The notes beneath the pieces were generated by a model. That model was not told the DNA's origin. It was given only the letters and a program-made list of their open reading frames with translations, and did no database searches. The translations under genes were made by a program, and so were the position numbers. Positions 34,086 to 42,873 of a stretch of 64,000 bases of DNA are shown one piece after another (position 1 is the first letter of the stretch; every line of letters starts with the position of its first letter). Source of the DNA: CAKSEI01 sp964403505 (lineage in GTDB: Bacteria; Bacillota; Clostridia; Oscillospirales; CAG-272); NCBI GenBank assembly GCA_964403505.1, contig CAYOFP010000002.1, positions 1 to 64,000 on the forward strand. Direction: 5' to 3'.

Positions 34086-35387
34086 TTACTCCAATATTGA
34101 TGCGATGAATTCCGCACCGTCGTTTGAGATGGTCTTTACCCTCACGCCGAGCTTATGTTCCACATCCGCTACGGTGACGTCGTCTAAAAAGACGTCCTCG
34201 CCCGAACGGAGCATGACAGACGGCAGATACAGGGTATCGCCTAACTCCTTGCCCGTTAACTGATTTATGAGGTCGCCGCCTGTAATGAGTCCTGCGACGG
34301 TTATATTCTCACCGAAAAACGTGTTTTCTATTTCATAAACATTACACGTTAAATTATAGCATAGTTCGGATAATTTTTCAACAAGCGATGAAATGAAGGG
34401 ATATGCCGCCTCGCCTGTTGCGACAGAGCAGCGCTTTGTTTTTTTCGTGTCGTATTCGTCGATATATTCTATTTCACGCATGAATTCGTTTTTCATGGAG
34501 GTGATCAGGCCGACGCCGTTCTCTATCTGCGGATAATCCTCATAGTAGTCTTCTTCCGGCAGGGGCATTCCGCTTTTTATATATAATTCATCACCGCAAA
34601 AGAATATTCTGCTGCCATATTTACTTAGACATTCATCGGAAAAATCGGTTACTGCATTGATTATCTGTGCACATTCATCCGCGCTGAAAGCCTCGAGGGG
34701 ATATAGTCCCTTGCGGTGCTTGGTGAGCCCTGCCGGGACGATAGAACAGCTCTCAAGAGCAGGGAAAAGAGAGGACAGGTCACGCATGGAGCGCAGAAGC
34801 TCCTCTCCGTCATTTACGCCTTTGCATAATACGATCTGAGCGTGTATCTTTATGCCCGAGTCGGCAAAGGCATGCAGGATATCCATTATTTTTCCTGCAT
34901 TTTTATTTTTCATCATGGAACAGCGAAGCTCGGGATTGGTCGTGTGTACCGAGACATTCATGGGGGAGAGCTTCATCTCGCATATTCGTTCTATCTCCCT
35001 GTCCGATAGATTTGTGAGGGTGATATAGTTGCCCTGCAAAAACGAAAGCCGTGAATCGTCATCTTTAAAATACAGCGTGTCTCTCATACCGTGGGGGAGC
35101 TGGTCGATAAAGCAGAAGATGCACTTGTTGCGGCAGGAGTGCTTATCGTCCATTAAAAACGTCTCAAAGTCGAGGCCGATATCGGCGTATTCCTCTTTTT
35201 TTATGGTAACGTCAAAAAGCTCGGCGCCTCTGTGTATCTTTATCCTGACCTTTTTTTCCGTCAGATAAAAGCGATAGTCGAGAACGTCGTTTATCTCCTT
35301 ATCGTTTATGGATATTATATAGTCGTCGGGCAGAATGCCGGCTTTTGCGGCAGGAGAGCCCTTTGTGACGTTTGTTACCTTTACCAT
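34086..35387 (-). CDS. DUF512 radical-SAM protein with N-terminal PDZ domain
   Basis: 433 residues from the ATG at 35387 (GGAGGG close upstream). An N-terminal PDZ-like segment (GSPAAKAGILPDDYIISIND) is followed by the iron-sulfur cysteine motif CRNKCIFCF near residue 85 and a radical-SAM barrel (GNYITLTNLSDREIERI, MNVSVHTTNPELR), then the DUF512 region. The reaction is unknown; in Clostridia the gene is commonly next to der, as here with glf interposed. First gene of the glf-der-plsY group. Confidence 0.85.
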   Translation of the reverse strand: MVKVTNVTKGSPAAKAGILPDDYIISINDKEINDVLDYRFYLTEKKVRIKIHRGAELFDVTIKKEEYADIGLDFETFLMDDKHSCRNKCIFCFIDQLPHGMRDTLYFKDDDSRLSFLQGNYITLTNLSDREIERICEMKLSPMNVSVHTTNPELRCSMMKNKNAGKIMDILHAFADSGIKIHAQIVLCKGVNDGEELLRSMRDLSSLFPALESCSIVPAGLTKHRKGLYPLEAFSADECAQIINAVTDFSDECLSKYGSRIFFCGDELYIKSGMPLPEEDYYEDYPQIENGVGLITSMKNEFMREIEYIDEYDTKKTKRCSVATGEAAYPFISSLVEKLSELCYNLTCNVYEIENTFFGENITVAGLITGGDLINQLTGKELGDTLYLPSVMLRSGEDVFLDDVTVADVEHKLGVRVKTISNDGAEFIASILE

Positions 35388-35404
35388 AGTCCCTCCGAAA
35401 ATAA

Positions 35405-35432
35405 TAAAGGCGTATGTCCGACGACATACGCC
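35405..35432 (-). terminator. Terminator after rpmF
   Basis: 10-bp stem GGCGTATGTC / GACATACGCC with loop CGAC. The minus-strand tail TTTATTATT is only moderately T-rich, so read-through into the DUF512-glf-der-plsY genes is possible. Confidence 0.6.
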
Positions 35433-35445
35433 CCGAAAAGCATTT

Positions 35446-35628
35446 TTACGCTTCCTTCTTGACAATTTCCTTGCCGTCGTAGTATCCGCATTCGCTGCAT
35501 ACTCTGTGGCCGAGGTTATATGCGCCGCACTTCGGGCATTTTGCCATTGAGGGAGCTGTCAACTTCCATACGTTAGAACGTCTCTTGTCTCTTCTTGCTT
35601 TGGAAACTTTTCTCTTCGGTACTGCCAT
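35446..35628 (-). CDS. rpmF: Ribosomal protein L32
   Basis: 60 residues: MAVPKRKVSKARRDKRRSN at the N-terminus, then CPKCGAYNLGHRVCSECGYY, the zinc-binding CxxC-CxxC form. It follows yceD by about 30 bases, the classical yceD-rpmF pair. Confidence 0.97.
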   Translation of the reverse strand: MAVPKRKVSKARRDKRRSNVWKLTAPSMAKCPKCGAYNLGHRVCSECGYYDGKEIVKKEA

Positions 35629-35659
35629 TTTGAGTTACCTCCTTAAAATATATAAACCT

Positions 35660-36163
35660 TTAATTTTCTTCTTCAAATAATTTTGCCAGCGGCGCTAAAC
35701 GGGGGTCGATCTCTTTTTTTACGCAGGAGCACGAGCCTTCGTTCAGGTTTTTGCCGCATTTAGGGCACAATCCCTTACAGTTTTCGTCGCAAAGGAATTT
35801 CGTCGGGAAATCTAACAGTATCTCTTCGATTAGTGGAATGTCGATATCAACTGTGTTATTGTTCACCCTGACGTAATCGTCGTTATCCTCGTCATATCCT
35901 GTACCGTCAGTCGAGACTGTTCTGCCAAAGTCTGTCGCAAAGCTGCCGGCAACGGGGGATAAACACCGTGCGCACTCTGTCTCATAATCGAGCACAGCGT
36001 GAATGGCAAGGTCTATACAGCCTGCCGTATCGGTGACCTCACCCGTGACACTGATTGGTTTCGGGAAAACCACACCGGGTATGATTCGGTCGCATGGGAG
36101 GGAATACTCGAAATTGATTTTTTTCTTTGATCCGTTCAGCACGGAACTTAAATCAATCTTCAT
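35660..36163 (-). CDS. YceD/DUF177 family protein
   Basis: 167 residues. The family is implicated in 23S rRNA maturation or accumulation and is almost always upstream of rpmF, as here. Seen: ECARCLSPV near 78 and the C-terminal CDENCKGLCPKCGKNLNEG CSC-type cysteine cluster near 135. A consensus promoter lies just upstream. Confidence 0.9.
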   Translation of the reverse strand: MKIDLSSVLNGSKKKINFEYSLPCDRIIPGVVFPKPISVTGEVTDTAGCIDLAIHAVLDYETECARCLSPVAGSFATDFGRTVSTDGTGYDEDNDDYVRVNNNTVDIDIPLIEEILLDFPTKFLCDENCKGLCPKCGKNLNEGSCSCVKKEIDPRLAPLAKLFEEEN

Positions 36164-36211
36164 GCATATTCTCCTTTATATCCTATGCTTATACATAACA
36201 ACGCAATGTAT

Positions 36212-36240
36212 ATTATACAAATTGAAGTTCTTTTTGTCAA
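36212..36240 (-). promoter_or_regulatory. Predicted sigma-A promoter of yceD-rpmF
   Basis: TTGACA (36235-36240), 17-base spacer, TATAAT (36212-36217) on the minus strand. Confidence 0.85.
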
Positions 36241-36269
36241 GCGTTTTTCGGAAATTTATTATTGTTTTC

Positions 36270-36470
36270 TCACTTCTTGAACATTTTGTCAAATCTTTTT
36301 TGTATTTCTTTTTTATCCGCTTTTTTGCGTATATATCTGCCGTCCTCGCATAGGAGGGTGTCGGACTCCCGCACGCCCTCCGGGAGTATAGATAACGGGA
36401 TATTCGTGATATTTCCGTTTTCGTCGATACAGACGGCGATTCCTTCTTCTATTCTGTCTACTGTCAGCAT
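36270..36470 (-). CDS. DUF3006 small protein
   Basis: 66 residues from the ATG at 36470, four bases after the DUF218 stop. The reading frame extends further into the DUF218 gene, but that part is not coding. The sequence (LTVDRIEEGIAVCIDENGNI, then LPEGVRESDTLLC) matches the small DUF3006 beta-barrel-like proteins, usually about 70 residues. No clear ribosome site, so translation probably depends on coupling to DUF218. Function unknown. Confidence 0.75.
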   Translation of the reverse strand: MLTVDRIEEGIAVCIDENGNITNIPLSILPEGVRESDTLLCEDGRYIRKKADKKEIQKRFDKMFKK

Positions 36471-36474
36471 TTTA

Positions 36475-37242
36475 TTAAAATATCCATTCATAAACGATTG
36501 CATAGATCTCTCGGACATAGTAGGGAGGCATAAGGGTGAGTTCGGTTTTGCCGGGGACTGAGTAAGCCGTGATGCCCAAATCCTTTGCGACGAGCGATGC
36601 ACGGTATTCGTGGAAATCATTTGTCGCTATTGCGCAGACTTCATTTAGAGAATTTTCCCTGATGATCTCCATTGAAAACTCGAGATTTTCTCTTGTCGAT
36701 GTGGATCTGTCCTCTTTGTATATGCGGCTCTTGTCGATTCCTTTATCGACGAGGTATCTGTACATGCATTCGGCTTCGGAGATGCCCTCGTCAGGACCTT
36801 TGCCGCCTGAGACGACACATTTTGCGTCCGGATTTTCCGATAGATAGGCGTATGCCGCCGTAAGGCGTTCGCCGAGCATCCTGCTCGGCCGCTCGCCGTT
36901 GACCTTGCAACCTAAAACTATGAGGGTCGCATCCTCGCCCGGGCGGTTTTCGGCGGCGGTAATCATACAGGCGGTCGCAATGACGGAAACGCCGAGCGCT
37001 ATACCTAAAATAAAGCACACAAATGCGAGTGCGGCTTTGCCGAGATTATTTTTACATATATTTTTAATTGTGAGCGTGAATTTTTCGAAATACAGTCCGA
37101 TGAAAAGGATTCCGCCGAAGAGCAGTATTCCTGTTACAGAGCCTATGTTGATGATTCTTTTTGTCACTACAGGTGCGAGAAACCATACGATAAATACCGC
37201 ACCGATCAATATGAGCAGTCCTCTTAAAATTTTGTTTTTCAT
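36475..37242 (-). CDS. DUF218 / YdcF-SanA-like membrane protein
   Basis: 255 residues from the ATG at 37242; the ATG at 37251 is adjacent to the AAGGA and too close. Three membrane helices in the first 100 residues precede an extracytoplasmic DUF218 domain: DATLIVLGCKVNGERPS, CVVSGGKGPDEGISEAECMY, EDRSTSTRENLEFS and TNDFHEYRA. DUF218 proteins such as SanA affect envelope barrier and peptidoglycan intermediates; the reaction is not settled. It follows the LUD gene with a gap of about 16 bases. Confidence 0.85.
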   Translation of the reverse strand: MKNKILRGLLILIGAVFIVWFLAPVVTKRIINIGSVTGILLFGGILFIGLYFEKFTLTIKNICKNNLGKAALAFVCFILGIALGVSVIATACMITAAENRPGEDATLIVLGCKVNGERPSRMLGERLTAAYAYLSENPDAKCVVSGGKGPDEGISEAECMYRYLVDKGIDKSRIYKEDRSTSTRENLEFSMEIIRENSLNEVCAIATNDFHEYRASLVAKDLGITAYSVPGKTELTLMPPYYVREIYAIVYEWIF

Positions 37243-37258
37243 TTTTCTCATTCCTTTT

Positions 37259-37897
37259 TTACATTCCGAGGTCTTTGCCTATAAGAATTACTTTTATTCT
37301 GAGCGCAGGTCTGCACAGGCGTGTGCGTACGATCTGCGCACAGATGCTGTCCTCACACAGACAGTCTGCGCATTTTCCCGTGAGGTAGCATGGGCGTCCA
37401 TCTGACGGAAACCGCTGTGAATTCATGGGTGCGGCGGTGTTCCTCGCACGCAGCATGGCGCTTTCGATATCGGGGCAGACCTTGTTCATACCGGCGATGA
37501 CCACGACGTTTTTCGGTCCGTAGATCAGCGCCGCCACTCGGTTGCCGTTTCCGTCGATATTGATAAGCTGACCGTCGGCTGAGATCGCATTTGCGCTCAT
37601 GATGTATGTGCCGCAGGAAAAGGCCGAGCGCATGATCTCTTCTCTCTCCTCTGGCGTTTTTGCACTTGCACGGTCTATCATTTTGTTTCCACGCTCCCGA
37701 AGAGCTTCTCTTAACCCTATCTCGTCTACGGTGAGCGAGCCGCCCCATGAGACGCTGTCTTCCGTGGGTATGATATCGAGCGCAGTTTTCAGCGCCTCTT
37801 CCTTCGTTTTGCAGTAATAAGCGTCAAAATGCCGCTTTTTCAGGGCTTTGACGAGCGCCTCGCCTGCTTTATTATACATTTCGTTTTTGTATTCCAT
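37259..37897 (-). CDS. LUD-domain protein (LutC/YkgG-like)
   Basis: 212 residues: SWGGSLTVDEIGL near 50, the glycine-rich substrate-binding stretch NGNRVAALIYGPKNVVVIAG near 118, and a cysteine-rich C-terminus (CYLTGKCADCLCEDSICAQI) that may hold a metal or cluster. LUD proteins take part in lactate oxidation with LutA and LutB, but neither partner is here; stand-alone copies like this one are common in Clostridia and have no proven function. Confidence 0.85.
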   Translation of the reverse strand: MEYKNEMYNKAGEALVKALKKRHFDAYYCKTKEEALKTALDIIPTEDSVSWGGSLTVDEIGLREALRERGNKMIDRASAKTPEEREEIMRSAFSCGTYIMSANAISADGQLINIDGNGNRVAALIYGPKNVVVIAGMNKVCPDIESAMLRARNTAAPMNSQRFPSDGRPCYLTGKCADCLCEDSICAQIVRTRLCRPALRIKVILIGKDLGM

Positions 37898-37921
37898 ATT
37901 AATTCTCCTGTTTATATCAAT

Positions 37922-37950
37922 ATTATAACATTATTTTCTGTGCTGTGCAA
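37922..37950 (-). promoter_or_regulatory. Predicted sigma-A promoter of the LUD-DUF218-DUF3006 group
   Basis: TTGCAC (37945-37950), 17-base spacer, TATAAT (37922-37927) on the minus strand. Confidence 0.7.
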
Positions 37951-38115
37951 GTAGTGAGACGAGAGGAGAATAAATGTTTTTGGATGTTTAAATTTTTTTA
38001 AAAACCATAAGTAAAATCCAATTTTTCGTTGAATAAGTAATCGAGGAGCATTAAAACCGGCACATAAACCTTATGTCGTATGTTTTTTAATTCGCATACA
38101 AATAGGAGGCAGATT

Positions 38116-38763
38116 ATGAAGAAAAGTATTATTTTGATTTTAGCATTGCTTGTGACGATAACCCTTGTTTTTAGCGGCTGTGGAGAAAAACAGGTTCACG
38201 AAATGTCTTATTCTAAACCTGAGCCCGATTACGAATATCAGTTGTTTTGGTCAGACGATGTAGTTTTGGGTGAGGTAATAGAGGAGCTCGAGGGTTTTTA
38301 TTCAAATCCGGATGGTAAAATTACTGAGTGCGCAAACGCATGGGTCACGCCATATGTTTTGAAGGTCGAAAAGTCCTATAAAGGTTTATTTCGTGAGGGA
38401 GATACGGTTATCCTAAACACTTGGAACGGAAGTTGTTTGACCCCCGAAGAATATGAAAGTCTCGACGAAAGAGACCGCAAAGGCGAATTTTATCTGCATG
38501 AAGGACAGTGCGGCGTTTTCGTGATAGAAGAGACGCTTTATATTACATCAGCAGACGGTGAAACAATGTATAATATGGTTCAGGGCGAGGAAAGTGTGTT
38601 TGAGCCGAAGGAAAAAGGGACAGCTTTGATGAACGAAGAAGCAAAGCAGGTTTACGCTTCGCCGAGTCTCGAAATGACGCTTGACCGATTACCTGACGAT
38701 ATTAAAACGGTAGAAGATAAATATAAGGATATAGACAAAACCCGCTCATCCGACGATATATAA
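38116..38763 (+). CDS. Predicted lipoprotein, function unknown
   Basis: 215 residues from the ATG at 38116 (AGGAGG 8 bases upstream). Type II signal peptide with lipobox LVFSGC, so Cys at about residue 21 should be lipidated and the protein anchored outside. The mature part (VVLGEVIEELEGF, VTPYVLKVEKSYKGLFREGD, VILNTWNGSCLTPEEY) resembles small beta-rich lipoproteins of Firmicutes and ends with an acidic, charged tail. No partner gene. It ends at a strong terminator. Confidence 0.8.
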   Translation: MKKSIILILALLVTITLVFSGCGEKQVHEMSYSKPEPDYEYQLFWSDDVVLGEVIEELEGFYSNPDGKITECANAWVTPYVLKVEKSYKGLFREGDTVILNTWNGSCLTPEEYESLDERDRKGEFYLHEGQCGVFVIEETLYITSADGETMYNMVQGEESVFEPKEKGTALMNEEAKQVYASPSLEMTLDRLPDDIKTVEDKYKDIDKTRSSDDI

Positions 38764-38780
38764 ATAGCGTATAAAATAAT

Positions 38781-38820
38781 AAACCGCTGATTCGATTTTA
38801 CATCGAATCGGCGGTTTTTT
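38781..38820 (+). terminator. Terminator after the lipoprotein gene
   Basis: 16-bp stem AAACCGCTGATTCGAT with one mismatch, loop TTTAC, followed by six T residues. Confidence 0.9.
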
Positions 38821-38825
38821 CGGTT

Positions 38826-39021
38826 AAGCATAGGAGAATAATCCGAACCCGATTTTAACGGACGGATTTTCGCCTCTGCTTTGTTAAAATACTCGTGAAT
38901 CCGATAGGATTCACTGCGTTTTGTGCCTCGCACAGACAAAAATATGCTTTGCAATGACGACAATCCGAAAAGCGCCGAAATTCTGCTCTTTCAGGCGGGT
39001 TCGGATTATTCTCCTATGCTT
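38826..39021. mobile_element. MITE-like element with 26-bp perfect terminal inverted repeats
   Basis: Bases 38826-38851 (AAGCATAGGAGAATAATCCG...) are the exact complement of 38996-39021. The 196-base unit has no open frame and contains an internal hairpin GTGAATCC-GATA-GGATTCAC (about 38893-38912). One end provides the aroQ stop codon. No clear target duplication can be seen because the ancestral site is unknown. A non-autonomous transposable element is the best reading. Confidence 0.65.
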
Positions 39022-39439
39022 TCGTCAGATAGTCGATCGCCTCTGTATATCCGGCAAATCCTTTTCCCACGATCGTTTTTTCGGCGTAAAGGGAAACGTA
39101 TGAGAATTTACGGAATTCATCACGGGTGTTGATATCCGATATATGCACCTCGACCGTCGGTATTGCGACAGCCTTCAGAGCGTCGAGGATGGCGACGGAG
39201 GTGTGCGTATAGGCGGCAGGATTTATGACGATTCCGTCGGTATTGCCGTAGGACGCCTGTATCTTATCGACGATGTCACCCTCGTGATTCGACTGATAAA
39301 ATTCCGGCTCGATGTCTTTATCCTCACAGTGCTTTTTTATTAACTCTATGAGGTCGGCATATGTATTTTTTCCGTAAATATCCGGCTCTCGCACGCCGAG
39401 CATATTGATGTTCGGCCCGTTTATGATAAGTATTTTCAC
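39014..39439 (-). CDS. aroQ: 3-dehydroquinate dehydratase, type II
   Basis: 141 residues. Third step of the shikimate pathway. Seen: LIINGPNINMLGVREPDIYG at the N-terminus with the catalytic Tyr, QSNHEGDIVDKI near 49, INPAAYTHTSVAI near 72, and EVHISDINTRDEFR near 97 with the catalytic His. GTG start overlapping the aroE-aroK stop (GTGA). The last codons and the TAG stop lie inside the terminal repeat of the MITE-like element, so its C-terminus was redefined by the insertion. Last gene of the aro operon. Confidence 0.95.
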   Translation of the reverse strand: MKILIINGPNINMLGVREPDIYGKNTYADLIELIKKHCEDKDIEPEFYQSNHEGDIVDKIQASYGNTDGIVINPAAYTHTSVAILDALKAVAIPTVEVHISDINTRDEFRKFSYVSLYAEKTIVGKGFAGYTEAIDYLTKA

Positions 39440-40653
39440 GTCAGATCCTCCGCTATCTTTTTTGCCGTTTCCTTGATTCCTATGGTGTTATAGATACAGT
39501 CTGCCGCCGCTTTGTATAAAGGTTCCCGTTCTTTTGCTATCTCTTGGATATCCCGTGTTTGAGAGATCGGTCTTCCTTTGCTCGGCAGTTTGCTTATATC
39601 ACGCATGAGTAATACGACGGTGGAGTTCTGCTTCAGTGGCTCGATATTCCTTTCCCGTGTGACGATGCCGCCGCCCGTTGCGATAACGCAGGAGCTGCGC
39701 TTGCAAACGTCACGGCATACCTTAGTCTCTATCCTGCGGAAATGTTCCTCGCCGTAGCTTTCAAATATTTCCGGGATGATCATCCCGGCTCTTTTTACGA
39801 TCTCCTCATCGCAATCGATAAATTCCCGTCCCGTGATCCGTGCGAGCTCTTTTCCTATGGTGGTCTTGCCGCATCCGGGCATGCCGATGAGGACGATGTT
39901 TTTCATTGTTTTTTCGAGCGCTTCGGTGATCTGGTCGATCACGTTGTCCTCTTTTTTGCCGTCTGTGAATACCTCATAAGCCTCTTTTGCCTGTGCGACC
40001 AGCATGGGAAGACCGCCGATGTGCGGTATGCCCGTCTTTTCTGCATCGTAAAGCAATTTGGTGACAAAGGGATTATATATCATGTCGACCACTCCGCAAA
40101 GAGCGGGGAAGAGCGACAGGTCAACGGCACTCTCACCGTTTTTGGGGTACATTCCGACGGGGGTGGTGTTTACTATGACGTCCGCATCGGCGTGCTTTTC
40201 TATATTGTCATAGTTATTTTCGCCTGTGCGAGATATGACGAATATCTCTTTTGCCCCTAAATCACGCACGACGGCCTGCGCCGTGACGGAAGCGCCGCCC
40301 GAGCCGAGTATGAGCACCTTTTTGTTTTTTATCTCTATCCTGCTTTTCGTTATGAGATAGCCAAATCCGAAATAATCGGTATTGTCGCCGTAAATAGTAC
40401 CGTCACTGCGTCGGACAAGCGTGTTCACGCTACCTATTTTCTTCGCTCTCTCGGATATTTCCGAGAGATACGGCATCACGGTCTTTTTATACGGTATCGT
40501 GACGTTCAGCGTATCCCAATCGCCGCCTTTGATGAAATCCTCTACCTCATCCTCTTTTTTCTCAAAGAGGAGATAGCTGTAATCGCCGAGCATTGCGTGG
40601 ATCTGCGGCGAAAAGCTGTGGCCGAGCGTTTTTCCGAGTAATCCGCTTTTCAT
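39436..40653 (-). CDS. aroE-aroK: Shikimate dehydrogenase - shikimate kinase fusion
   Basis: 405 residues. Residues 1-265 are shikimate dehydrogenase (LGKTLGHSFSPQIHAML, NVTIPYKKTVMPYL with the catalytic Lys, DNTDYFGF, LILGSGGASVTAQAVV for NADPH). Residues from about 270 are shikimate kinase (IGMPGCGKTTIGKELA Walker A, ATGGGIV, GRPISQT). Steps 4 and 5 of the pathway in one chain. Two adjacent ATGs (40656 and 40653) overlap the pheA stop; the second has better spacing to AGAGG. Confidence 0.93.
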   Translation of the reverse strand: MKSGLLGKTLGHSFSPQIHAMLGDYSYLLFEKKEDEVEDFIKGGDWDTLNVTIPYKKTVMPYLSEISERAKKIGSVNTLVRRSDGTIYGDNTDYFGFGYLITKSRIEIKNKKVLILGSGGASVTAQAVVRDLGAKEIFVISRTGENNYDNIEKHADADVIVNTTPVGMYPKNGESAVDLSLFPALCGVVDMIYNPFVTKLLYDAEKTGIPHIGGLPMLVAQAKEAYEVFTDGKKEDNVIDQITEALEKTMKNIVLIGMPGCGKTTIGKELARITGREFIDCDEEIVKRAGMIIPEIFESYGEEHFRRIETKVCRDVCKRSSCVIATGGGIVTRERNIEPLKQNSTVVLLMRDISKLPSKGRPISQTRDIQEIAKEREPLYKAAADCIYNTIGIKETAKKIAEDLT

Positions 40654-41798
40654 CATATTACCTCTGAGTAACTGCCGAGGTATTTGAAATCGTCGCACAG
40701 ACCGTCGAGCTCGCACATGAGCTGGATAAACTCGGGGGAGTATATCGATGCGTCGAGATCGAAATAGAACATGAATTCAAAATCCTCATTCGGTATCGGA
40801 CGGCTTTCTAACTTCTGCAGGTTGATGCCCAGTGCATAGAAGCGTGCGAGCACACGGTAAAGAGAACCGGGGCTGTGGGGGGCGACGAGCATAAGCGAAG
40901 TCCTGTCTGCGCCCGGATAGATCTCGAGTTTTTTGGAGATGCAGATAAAGCGTGTGTGGTTGTTTCCTGCGTCCTGGACCGAGGAGCGCAAACACTTTAA
41001 GCCGTATAGTTCGGCACAGCTTTTTGAGCAAATTGCGGCGATATCTTTTCTGCCCGATTTTGATACCATTTCCGCCGCTTTTGCCGTGTTTTCGACGGGA
41101 GTGATCCTGACGTCTTTGCCGAGCGAAGCTAAAAATGCAGAGCACTGGTTGAGCGCCTGCTCGTGAGATATTACCTCTCGTATATCAGAGAGGTCGCTGC
41201 TCTCATTTACCATGAGATTGTGATCGATCTTGACACGGACCGAGCGCACGATATGGAACTGATGCTCGATCATAAGGTCATATACCTTGTTGACAGAGCC
41301 TGCCGTGCTGTTCTCGAGGGGCAGTATGCCATAGTCGCATTCGCCCGATTCAATTGCGGAAAAAACCTTTCCGAACGAGCTGTAATACTTGATATCCGGA
41401 AAAGCAAAGAGCTTCTGACACGCCGCCTGAGAATACGCTCCCTCCACGCCCTGACAGGCTATTTTGGCATCCTTCGGAAATACCTTCGGCGTCGTTTCTA
41501 TCGCTTTTTCAATGTCAGTATAAAGCGCCGAGCCTTTATTTAAAAGGGTGCATTGATAGGAGCGTGATAGCTCGAATATCAGTGCATATAAGACACGCAT
41601 ATAGGAGCGCATGCTTTCATCGCTCTTTGCGGCGATGTCTGCCATGATCGCACGTTCTCTTGCAGGATCGTATACCGCCATGCCGGTGGCTCTTTTATAT
41701 TCCGCCACCTCGCTTGACGCTTTCATTCTCTCCTGAAATAGCTTTACAAGCTCGCTATCGATTTTGTCGATTTTATTTCTTACTTCTTTCAGATCCAT
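40653..41798 (-). CDS. pheA: Bifunctional chorismate mutase / prephenate dehydratase (P-protein)
   Basis: 381 residues. N-terminal AroQ-type chorismate mutase (RNKIDKIDSELVKLFQERM, 1-85), prephenate dehydratase (ACQGVEGAYSQAACQKLF, PLENSTAGSVNKVYDLM, ALNQCSAFLA) and a C-terminal ACT domain (RTSLMLVAPHSPGSLYRVL, LESRPIPNEDFEFMFYFD) that binds phenylalanine for feedback control. It makes phenylpyruvate from chorismate. The stop overlaps the aroE-aroK start; the start is directly after aroC. Confidence 0.95.
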   Translation of the reverse strand: MDLKEVRNKIDKIDSELVKLFQERMKASSEVAEYKRATGMAVYDPARERAIMADIAAKSDESMRSYMRVLYALIFELSRSYQCTLLNKGSALYTDIEKAIETTPKVFPKDAKIACQGVEGAYSQAACQKLFAFPDIKYYSSFGKVFSAIESGECDYGILPLENSTAGSVNKVYDLMIEHQFHIVRSVRVKIDHNLMVNESSDLSDIREVISHEQALNQCSAFLASLGKDVRITPVENTAKAAEMVSKSGRKDIAAICSKSCAELYGLKCLRSSVQDAGNNHTRFICISKKLEIYPGADRTSLMLVAPHSPGSLYRVLARFYALGINLQKLESRPIPNEDFEFMFYFDLDASIYSPEFIQLMCELDGLCDDFKYLGSYSEVI

Positions 41799-41799
41799 C

Positions 41800-42873
41800 T
41801 TATATCTCCTGAGTTATTATCGCATCATATAGCGCTATTGCGCACGCCGCCTCGATCACGGGTACTGCACGGGGCAGGATACACGGGTCGTGCCTGCCTT
41901 TGATCTCGAGTTTGGCATTTTCTTTTTTCGAAAAAGAGATGCTGTCCTGCACTTTGGATATTGACGGTGTCGGCTTGATCGCCGCTCGGAATATCAGGGG
42001 CATTCCGCTCGACATACCGCCGAGGATACCGCCGTGATTATTTGTTTTTGTCCTGATCTCGTCTCCGTCATAATAGAAGGGGTCGTTGTTTTCACTGCCG
42101 AGCAGGTCGGCTACTCGGAATCCTGCTCCGAATTCGATGCCCTTAACGGCAGGAACCGAGAAAACGATTCGGGAAATATCTCCCTCGAGCCCGTAAAACA
42201 TGTGCTCTCCGATCCCCACGGGAAGGCCGGTAGCGGCGCACTCGATGATACCGCCGACAGAGTCTCCCGAGAGCCTTGCACTTTCTATGACATCCTGCAT
42301 TTTGAGGGATGCTTCTTCGCTGATTACGGGGAAATCGGGAAGTATCTCAGCCTGTGGAGACAGATCGTCATACGGCATGTCACAGATATCTTTAATTTTA
42401 TAGATATGTGCAGATATGTTAATACCCCTCTGCTCTAAAAGCTGCTTGCATATTCCGCCGATAATGCACAGGGGCGCTGTCATCCTGCCGGAGAAATGTC
42501 CTCCGCCTGCGACCTCACGGCCCGCACCGTATTTGATCTGCGCAGGGAAGTCGGCGTGTCCGGGTCTCGGTATATCACGCAAGTTTTCGTAATCGCCCGA
42601 GCGTGTATTCGTATTTCTTATGATCGCCTTGAAATGCCCGCCGTCGAGCACGCCGTTCGCCACACCGGAGATGTATTCGGCTCTGTCAGGCTCTTTTCTT
42701 GCCGTGGCGAATTTTGCTTTTCCGGGCGCACGGCGGTCGAGAAACGCCTGGAGCGCCGCTTCGTCAAATTTCGCACCCTTCGGCAGACCGTCGCATTCTG
42801 CCGTTATCTCGCTCGAGTGTGACGCTCCGGTAATGGATATTTTCAGTTTGTTTAAATGAATAGTGCTTGTCAT
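41800..42873 (-). CDS. aroC: Chorismate synthase
   Basis: 357 residues. Last step of the shikimate pathway, using reduced FMN. Seen: SITGASHSSEI near the start with the conserved His, RRAPGKAKFATARKEPDR near 48, RPGHADFPAQIKYG near 103 and GGGHFSGRMTAPLC near 120. The two conserved arginine-rich regions and the C-terminal GGMSSGMPLIFRAAIKPT are present. Overlaps aroA by 4 bases. Confidence 0.95.
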   Translation of the reverse strand: MTSTIHLNKLKISITGASHSSEITAECDGLPKGAKFDEAALQAFLDRRAPGKAKFATARKEPDRAEYISGVANGVLDGGHFKAIIRNTNTRSGDYENLRDIPRPGHADFPAQIKYGAGREVAGGGHFSGRMTAPLCIIGGICKQLLEQRGINISAHIYKIKDICDMPYDDLSPQAEILPDFPVISEEASLKMQDVIESARLSGDSVGGIIECAATGLPVGIGEHMFYGLEGDISRIVFSVPAVKGIEFGAGFRVADLLGSENNDPFYYDGDEIRTKTNNHGGILGGMSSGMPLIFRAAIKPTPSISKVQDSISFSKKENAKLEIKGRHDPCILPRAVPVIEAACAIALYDAIITQEI

